From Globodera rostochiensis (lineage: Eukaryota > Nematoda > Chromadorea > Rhabditida > Heteroderidae), in contig JAEVLN010000021.1 of the NCBI GenBank assembly GCA_018350325.1, forward strand, positions 1,054,001 through 1,118,000: a DNA stretch of 64,000 nt, in the 5' to 3' direction. The notes below the pieces were generated by a model. It was not told where the DNA came from. It saw only the letters and a program-made list of their open reading frames with translations, and did no database searches. Of the stretch, positions 57,176 to 64,000 are shown piece after piece. The position numbers and the translations under genes were made by a program. Positions within the stretch are counted from its first letter, which is position 1. The number at the start of each line of letters is the position of its first letter.

Positions 57176-58602
57176 TGTGCTTGCAATTTTAAAAGTACTT
57201 AATTTTTTAATATATTTCTATTACTTCAAAATTTTATCATTTTCTATAGTGCATTTGTCCCATTAATTTTGTAATAGATTTTCCCGCGCAAACACCGCCT
57301 ACACACCATTTTATGACAATTAATTGAATTCATTTCGAAAATAAAATAGTTAAAATCGTTATTATCGACAGTAAATTATCATAAATTAAATGAATTTTAA
57401 ATATTATATATAACTATTTAATCTATATGTATTAAAAAAAACATAAATAATAAAAACACTCGCATAAAATAAAATAGCAAGCTCAGCATTTTTACTGAAT
57501 CATCAAAATTACATGTGTTAAAGATATTAATATGTTTAAAATTAGAAAAAATAAATATCTACGTTATAGGCAAAATAAATATGAACAAAATATAAACGCA
57601 ACGTTTTTGCGGCGTTTTTTTACATTGTCTTTACCTTCAACTCGGAATTTAATAGTAGAATTTTGTATTAAATAAATAAACTCACATTAAATATCGAGTG
57701 CCTAAAATTTAATGTTGCAAAAATAAACTATATATTTAACATATGTAATCTAAATTTGGGCATTCTCTATTAGATTAATTTTTTTGGTAACTTTTGACAC
57801 TTCTGTAATTTAGTCAGTTTAAACCCAAACGGAACAATTTTTTTAAACTAAAAATAAATAATAATATAATTTTTTATCCCCGGTCGTCTTAAAATAAAAG
57901 CAACGATATTATCGAGAAGCGAAAAAATTAATTAAAAAGGTATTAAAAATATTAAAGTTGAAAGACATCAATTTAAAGTAAAAGGCGGCAATTAATGCAA
58001 TAAAAAAATTATAAAATATTAAAGTTCAGAGGTGAAAAAAATGATTAAAAAAGCGACGGGGAAAATCAAGTAAAATCATAAGTCTGTTCAAACATAAATT
58101 TAAAACCCAAAAATAAAGGCAAAATGATAAAATAAATAATAACATGTAATAAATCTGACTTAAATCTATGAATGTTTTACAGTATTAGATCCAGATAAAA
58201 CATTTTAAATGAAAAAAAACCAAAGCGGCTTAAAGCATTAAAAAGGTAAAAAATTATTTTTAACATCAAGCACGGTTTAAGAATAATTTCTTGATAATAT
58301 TTTTAAAGAAACAATTAAAAAAATAACAAAACACTGTTTGTGCCAGAACCTGCCATTTAATTGTCATATATTTTAAATTCTCGGAGCGAAATTCATGTGT
58401 GTGATGGCAGAGCCAACATTTTATAAATCAAAAACAAATTATTTATCTACATAATACACGATTATAATTTTGATTTAAATTGTTCAAAAACAGCGATATT
58501 ATAACAAATATTGGACACAACTTTTAATTTTACAGATTATTTATGAATATTAATTTATGCCATATATAAACATCCAATTATTAATATTAATAATTTAACA
58601 AT

Positions 58603-58821
58603 GTGCGTTTTTCACCACTTGAATTCAAAAATTGGGATTGTAAAGCTGAAAGATGTAATTGTAACTGTCAAGTGCGACAAACTCAGAAGGAAGAGATCAA
58701 AAAGGAGATCAGAACACCCAAGGACAAAAGACGATTCCAGATTGCTGAATTGCTTGAAGGAAATATACGAATTTGTTTATCTAATAGCCTTTTTCCAGAT
58801 GAAGCTAATGTTAGTTATTAA
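58603..58821 (+). CDS. Hypothetical ORF or exon, 72 codons
   Basis: A GC-richer plus-strand block is open in the frame beginning GTG at 58603, giving a Cys-rich start (WDCKAERCNCNCQV) and a Lys/Glu-rich helical middle (TQKEEIKKEIRTPKDKRR). An ATG two bases earlier opens a different frame of 75 codons that looks less protein-like. Stop codons are TAA in both. No family is recognised. It may be an exon of a larger gene. Confidence 0.4.
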   Translation: MRFSPLEFKNWDCKAERCNCNCQVRQTQKEEIKKEIRTPKDKRRFQIAELLEGNIRICLSNSLFPDEANVSY

Positions 58822-58829
58822 ACTATAGA

Positions 58830-59866
58830 TAAATAAGCCTAAAAAATTTAACGAAAAACCCAAATAATTAATTTATCGATTAATATAATTTAAAAACGAA
58901 AAGGAAATAATTGGGTTTGAATAATTAATTATACAGAAATTTGAATAAAAAACTTCAATAAGTTAACATTTATTTTATAAGCTATATGTTTTCCCATCAA
59001 TAACAATGACAATGAAAATGATATTGTCGAGAATTTATTAATGCAAAGAAAAAATAAAAATAAAATTATGAAAAGTATTGAAGTTCAGAGCAGTGCATGT
59101 AAATAAGGCGATAGCTCACAAAGATGATAAATGTAGAAGAAAATATCATTGCTAAAAAGGCATTATTCGTTTATCAATGATGCTGTTATATTATTAAAAA
59201 GATTATTTAGGTAATCCGTGCCATAAATTAAAAACCCCAAGATAAAAATATTAATTATCTAATTAAAATAATCATAATTGTAATGAGCAAAAAAATTTAA
59301 GACTTTAAGATTTCAATTATAATTGAAAATCTTTAATTCAAAAATTAAACAGCCTGAGAATTTTTGTCACAACCGTTTTTAATGCTCCACTTTCAAATAG
59401 TGTACATATTCAATAACAATTTAATTGTTTTTTTTGCAATGTTTTAAGTTATTGTTTTTAAATCTCAAAATATTTTACCCCAATTTTTTTTTGTCTCGGG
59501 CACTTATTGTACTTTATTTAAATTCTCTCGTCAATTTATTAAAATTATAATTTTATTTTAAAAATTGCTTGATCTTATTATTTTACAGAAATTATGACGC
59601 TTGAAACGCATTCGCTCTTTAGCTTACATTTTCAGTTATATTCACAATTTTTGTTCTTCAACAAATTTTTTGAAAATATTTTATATTAGTAAAATCATAA
59701 TTCGTTTGGTAAATAAGAGTTCTTTATTGATATTATTTTATTCGTGTTCTATTTATTTAATATTTTTATATCTTGTAATAATAAAGTCCTTTCCGTTCGT
59801 TTTCTCCTTCTCGGGGTTGCGCTTTTCAAAATTCAGGTCTCTATTTTGAATAGACGTCCGCCATAC
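58830..59866. other. AT-rich, nothing recognised
   Basis: About 1 kb of low-complexity A/T sequence. An 82-codon plus-strand frame at 59601-59849 is Phe/Ile/Ser-rich, starts from a non-ATG codon and looks like translated A/T noise. Confidence 0.55.
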
Positions 59867-59874
59867 ATACATAA

Positions 59875-60346
59875 CAGGGATGGGCAAAATTTCGGATTTT
59901 GGGTTTCGGAATTTCGGAATTACCTTTTTGTTTTGGAAAATTGTATTTTTTGGACCAATTTTCTTAACAAATTCGTTAAAATTTTCGAAAAATTTCCCCG
60001 GCGGCGCCTCTCGGCACCGCCGGGCTCCTCCTATTCTTAAAAATTGCCGTATTTTCCAAAATTTTTGGTGCAAGTCTTTTAACAAATTGAGTAAAAATTC
60101 AAAATTTTCTCGGCGGCGCCTATCGGCACCGCCAACCCCGCCCCCCCTACTAAAGCAGAATTTGCAACAAAAAAATTGCATTTTTGAAAATCAAAAATCG
60201 GCAAAATTGTGAAATTTTTTGTCCTTGGATTTCGCCAATAAGATAGAAAAAAAATCTTGTTTTAAATCAAAAATGCAAAAAATTCCATTGAAAAAAATTT
60301 CGGATTTCGGGTTTCGGATTTTATTTTCCGATTTTGCCCATCCCTG
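59875..60346. mobile_element. 472-bp hAT-type MITE
   Basis: The terminal repeats CAGGGATGGGCAAAAT and ATTTTGCCCATCCCTG are flanked by a perfect 8-bp duplication ATACATAA (59867-59874 and 60347-60354). Subterminal TTTCGG(A/G)TTTCGG motifs lie at both ends. The interior carries two copies of the GC hairpin module (60000-60021 and 60112-60133). There is no transposase; the ORFs inside are repeat-derived. Confidence 0.92.
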
Positions 60347-60354
60347 ATACATAA

Positions 60355-61915
60355 TAATTATGGTAATCTTTAATCTTGTATAGTCAGCCCACCCCATGCA
60401 ATAATACTAATATTTTTATTTTAAACAGTCCATACATTACATAATAAGCATAATATTTAAATATATAGTAATTATAAAATAATATTTTATTAAAGGCTTT
60501 TAGGCTCTAGGAAGAAAGAGAATGAAATTGTTGATTTCATTATCATGCTAGTTTTTTTATACAAGTATATGTAGGCGTATTTGAATTCTTTTAAATTAAT
60601 AATTTTTGTTTTAATTAGATATTTGAAAAACAGCTTCAGAATTTTTATTTTTATTAATTTATTTAAAGGTATGAAATTTATTCGTTTATTAAATTAGGAT
60701 TCACTTTGAATTTGATATTTGATTTAGACGCATATTTTGTGAAGAAAAATGGAACATATTACACTTATATAATTATTGAGTTAAGTTAGCTTTGAGCCTT
60801 GGAGCTCTCTCTCCTGCAAGCCTCGCGTGGAGTATTGCACGGTGGTTTTTATTTTTAAAAGTTTTTATTCGAGAAAGAAAATTCTATCGTTAAATAATAA
60901 AAACTCAATAAAAGCAATAAAAGAAAAGTAGAGAATTAAAATTAAAAATATTTTTTTTTTGCTTTAATATATGTATTTTATTTTTCGAATCCAACCTAAG
61001 CCTAAAGAATTACAGTTTAACAAACTTTTTTTATTTTAAATATTAATATTTCTATGATTTAAATGATTTATTATATGTTTCTTACATTTATTGAACAATT
61101 TTTTGAAATCGTCATGGCAGAAAGACATAGAGTGAGTGGGTTAAAAATTTATTTTTTTATTTAGCCAATTGAATACCTATTCAGCTTACCGATTATAAAG
61201 ACCGTTTAACAAGAAAATATGCTTAAAAATAATTTACATATAAAATTTTAATAATTCATTAACCATAAAGGCAAAATAACATTTATAAAATAACCAAGCA
61301 TATGTGAATTTATGCAAAATTATTAGTATTTTTTGTTGTTGTAATACCTACAGCATTTACAATTGCCACCGACCAACTCAACCACATTACGCATGTGGTG
61401 AAATTCATAATAAAAATATTTCGCATTAAAAATCAGAACTGAAAAATAAGCCCTTAAAAAGTTACATTTATATTAAATTAATTGAAATGTCATAAATAAT
61501 TAATTACAAAAAAGATATAAAATATTATAATAGAGACAGTATTTAAATAAAGCTGATATAGAAAAGCTCACCAAAGCTTTAAAAATATTGCTTATTAAAT
61601 TTTACTTAAACATAACGTTTTTGTGAGACCATCCTTGTAATTTTACGCTCAAAAAATACTTACTGTACCAAAATAAACAATTGAAAAAATAAACATAAAT
61701 AAATTAAGATTAATATTGTGAATGCTTAAATATAAAATCAAATAATAATTAAAATCAAAATATTAGCTCGTTTTTAAGTACTCCGCGCCGCGCTTTCGCA
61801 TTGTTTAATTATGCAATTAATATATTTATGAAATAATAATTTCAAATAAACTTTACATTTTTTTGGTTAAGTTAATAATTTTGAATAAACTCTTACGTTG
61901 ATGGACGCCTCAATC
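60355..61915. other. AT-rich with two weak islands
   Basis: Open plus-strand islands occur at about 60790-60890 and 61350-61435, each about 33 codons. The rest is A/T-rich. Nothing is recognised. Confidence 0.4.
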
Positions 61916-61923
61916 GTCGTAAC

Positions 61924-63497
61924 TAGGGTAGTGCACGGTCGGTTAACCGAACCGAAACCGAAACCGAAACCGAAAACCGGCTTTTTTAGCCCAAAAACCG
62001 AAACCGAAAACCGGGGGTCGCAAAACCGGCCTAACCGAAAACCGGGGGGACCGGTTTTCCGGTTTCGGTTGTAAAAACGACTAAAATACACCCCTAATGA
62101 TGGGATTTTCATGGGAGTTCATTAGGAAATTTAAAAATTGTATCAAACATTTTGCCAAAAATTGATTTCAAATTATAAATTAAGTTTGCACGAACTTAAT
62201 TTATTTGACTTTTACATCACAAATTGCGCAAAGTAATTGTGTTGTTCATTTGCTTCAGCCATTTGCAGGGTGGGTTTCTTTTAAAATTTTTCGTATTGAA
62301 AACCTAAAATTAAGCTATCACGAGAGCAGTCCACAGCTTCAGCGTATATTCCGACTGCAAAAAAAGATTTTGTTATTTTTGCAAGAAAGGCGTTGTCGGA
62401 ATGCGGATGTCCAAATGATTTCAGAAAATTTGGCACAAAATTTGCAAGTTCGTTTGACGGCAATTGAATCAAACAAAATATTGAGACTCTCCATGTTGGT
62501 CGATCCCCGATTCGCATTTGATGAAAATTTTTTACTTGGCTTTGAATGGGAAATTTTGGAGGACGAATTCATTCATTTAATTATTAGAGGTGAATTTAAA
62601 AATTAATTAATTTATAAATTGTACCTAATTAATCTAAGAAAAAGATTGTGCCAGTACAACAGTTGCCGGACCAAGTGTTGCAGAATTTGATAGTCAGGAG
62701 TTTGCTGAGGTTGAAATTGATCTTTTGGACGAAGATTCGATGGATATTGATTTGTGGGCGCGTGACATTAGATCGCCATCGGCTCTTTCCCAAAAATCAA
62801 CGGATTCGCAGAGAGAATTAAAATCTGCTTATAAAGTAACAATTGGAATTGTTTAAAACCAAATGATTTGATTTGTTATTCAGGCTGAATTCAATCTTTT
62901 CCGGCATGGAATTGTTCGACTGGGGAGGGATGAAAATGTTTTTGAATGGTGGAGCAACAACAAATTTCGTTTTCCTTTGATTGCTGAGGGGGCTAAACGC
63001 TTTTTGTCAGTTCCTGCCACTTCTGTAAGCAGCGAGAGGACATTTTCAATGGCATGGCTCCTTTATGCAAACACGTTAAGGAACAGGTACAAAATTATTG
63101 CCTTACGGTATCACCATATTTATTTAGGCTAGGCGCAAAAATGGCGGAAAATTTGATGCTTATTAAAGCCAGTTTAAAGAAGACTATGCTTGCGCCAAGT
63201 GTTGAGCTAGATGATGATGAATTAGATGACAAGAAATTGAAGAAAATGTACTTAGGCAACAGCAAATTGATTAAATGTTGAGAATTTTTTTTAGATAAAA
63301 CAAATGTTAAAAAAATTGGTTCCAAAAATTACGAATTTGAGAATCAAAAGAGTCCTCCCTATTGTTTCCCAAAAACCGGTTTCGGTTTTCGGTTAACCGG
63401 GTGTCGGCCAAAAACCGAAACCGAAAACCGGGGGTCGCAAAACCGGCCTAACCGAAAACCGGTACCCCCGGTTTAAAACCGACCGTGCACTACTCTA
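61924..63497 (+). mobile_element. 1.57-kb hAT transposon, internally deleted
   Basis: The termini TAGGGTAGTGCACGGTCGG and its inverse at 63477-63497 (one mismatch) are flanked by a perfect 8-bp duplication GTCGTAAC (61916-61923 and 63498-63505). About 48 bp of CCGAAAACCGG-type sequence is repeated in direct orientation near both ends (about 61992-62042 and 63411-63461), which probably serves as transposase-binding repeats. The interior keeps only the C-terminal exons of a hAT transposase, so it is non-autonomous. Confidence 0.95.
62269..63281 (+). pseudogene. hAT transposase, C-terminal half with dimerisation domain
   Basis: Four exons are inferred: 62269-62589, 62639-62835, 62884-63086 and 63128-63281. 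The introns are 49, 48 and 41 bp, all GT-AG, and phase is kept across each junction, ending at TGA. Exon 1 has the LDPRF-like segment (MLVDPRFAFDENF). Exon 3 carries the hAT C-terminal block (WWSNNKFRFP and ATSVSSERTFSMA). Exon 4 continues NR-LGAKMAENL and ends in an acidic/Lys tail. The BED finger and the first catalytic residues are missing, because only about 340 bp lies between the left end and exon 1. The well-preserved splice phase suggests a young deletion derivative. A dimerisation-only product could act as an inhibitor, which is speculation. Confidence 0.88.
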
Positions 63498-63505
63498 GTC
63501 GTAAC

Positions 63506-64000
63506 CTTTGTTTCGAGTTCTTCCTCTGCCTCCTCGAGTGGTCGGCTTAATTAATATTATATTGTATTTTTATGAACTTTTGCGGATCACTTTAAAAAAC
63601 TGCAGATTGAAAAGGGGTTCTTTAAATTAAATTGATGATTTATTTTTAATTTTTATATCAATATCATTATTATAATTATTTTTAATAAATTTGCTATTAA
63701 TTCATTTGCTAAATTGGCATTACGTAATAATATTTTTTAGCTGCATGTACATATTTGTCCCATTACTTATGAAATGTTTAACCATTATAAAACCTTTAAC
63801 AAGTAATTTTTATAAATGCGAGTTAAATATCTTTTTGCGTTTATTTGGGATTTGTTTCATTTTTAGCCAATTATTTTAATTAATTTTAAATTAACCATTA
63901 AATTCATTTTTAAGTGCATACATTTCTCAAGTAACTTGTTTTAATTTTTTACAGCTTCTTAATGCATTTTGTATTTTTTTAATTAAGTAATAATTTTATT
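63506..64000. other. AT-rich, nothing recognised
   Basis: A 30-bp GC-richer patch at about 63515-63545 precedes AT-rich sequence to the window end. A 62-codon plus-strand frame at 63691-63879 lies in A/T-rich sequence and is not convincing. Confidence 0.55.

Larger units (their letters stand above)
41650..58600. other. Long AT-rich region with mixed-strand exon candidates
   Basis: About 17 kb is low in GC throughout, with islands listed separately where splice signals or a family could be seen. Weaker ones lie near 45140-45185 (+), 46480-46555 (+), 46815-46890 (+), 50520-50585 (+), 53235-53275 (-), 53595-53690, 53730-53785 (-) and 54595-54660 (-). The minus-strand ones between 52.7 and 54.7 kb could belong to the caspase gene at 50.7 kb, but I could not join them. 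Confidence 0.35.

Noticed and set aside
59753..60397. ORFs of 68-142 codons on both strands near 60 kb
   Set aside because: They cross the MITE boundaries and its hairpin modules and reflect repeat sequence.
62281..62572. Minus-strand ORFs of 77-78 codons
   Set aside because: They are antisense to the hAT transposase exon, whose family motifs lie on the plus strand.

Overview
The window looks like a gene-poor, strongly AT-rich animal chromosome, most likely from a nematode. The evidence is a BEL/Pao retroelement with a phlebovirus-type glycoprotein gene (an arrangement known from nematode elements such as Cer7 and Tas), introns of only 41-49 bp inside a transposase, acceptors of the TTTCAG/TTTTTAG type, and a caspase exon that resembles CED-3. 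No species call is justified. No rRNA, CRISPR array or prokaryotic feature was seen.

Layout. 1-3326: AT-rich DNA with short GC-richer, exon-like islands and a 210-bp tandem duplication. 3332-16432: a complete 13.1-kb BEL/Pao element on the minus strand, with near-identical LTRs and a perfect 5-bp target duplication (GTCAG). In its own 5' to 3' order it has an LTR, a primer-binding site, a roughly 2.3-kb leader, gag, protease/RT, RNase H/integrase and env. 16622-19479: a second, GC-rich, 2.86-kb LTR unit on the plus strand. Its 378-bp LTRs are identical, and its only recognisable domain is the C-terminal half of a UPF1-like SF1 helicase. 19484-22220: AT-rich. 22224-22296: a tRNA-like gene. 22321-25188: a roughly 105-bp satellite with higher-order structure. 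25.2-64 kb: AT-rich DNA with four or five small DNA transposons (three with perfect 8-bp target duplications), one 453-bp palindrome, a dispersed exon/intron duplication, and many exon-like islands. The best island is the catalytic-cysteine exon of a caspase.

The strongest observation is in the BEL/Pao leader. Over 2,561 nt upstream of the gag start (13029-15589) the transcribed strand has no ATG in any frame, while the complementary strand has about 32. The same stretch is tiled by long open frames (280, 130 and 236 codons) that also lack ATG. This suggests selection for ribosomes to reach the gag AUG by scanning, with possible non-AUG-initiated leader proteins. All of gag, pol and env lies in one reading frame without a frameshift, broken only by a TAG inside gag and a TAA inside pol, and env is fused in frame to integrase.

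Other points of interest are a GC-rich hairpin module shared by transposons with unrelated ends, a helicase fragment carried between LTRs and followed by a poly(A)-like tract, a palindromic element whose loop resembles part of a tRNA, and widely spaced micro-exon candidates. All calls come from reading the sequence by eye. No alignment, search or statistics could be run.
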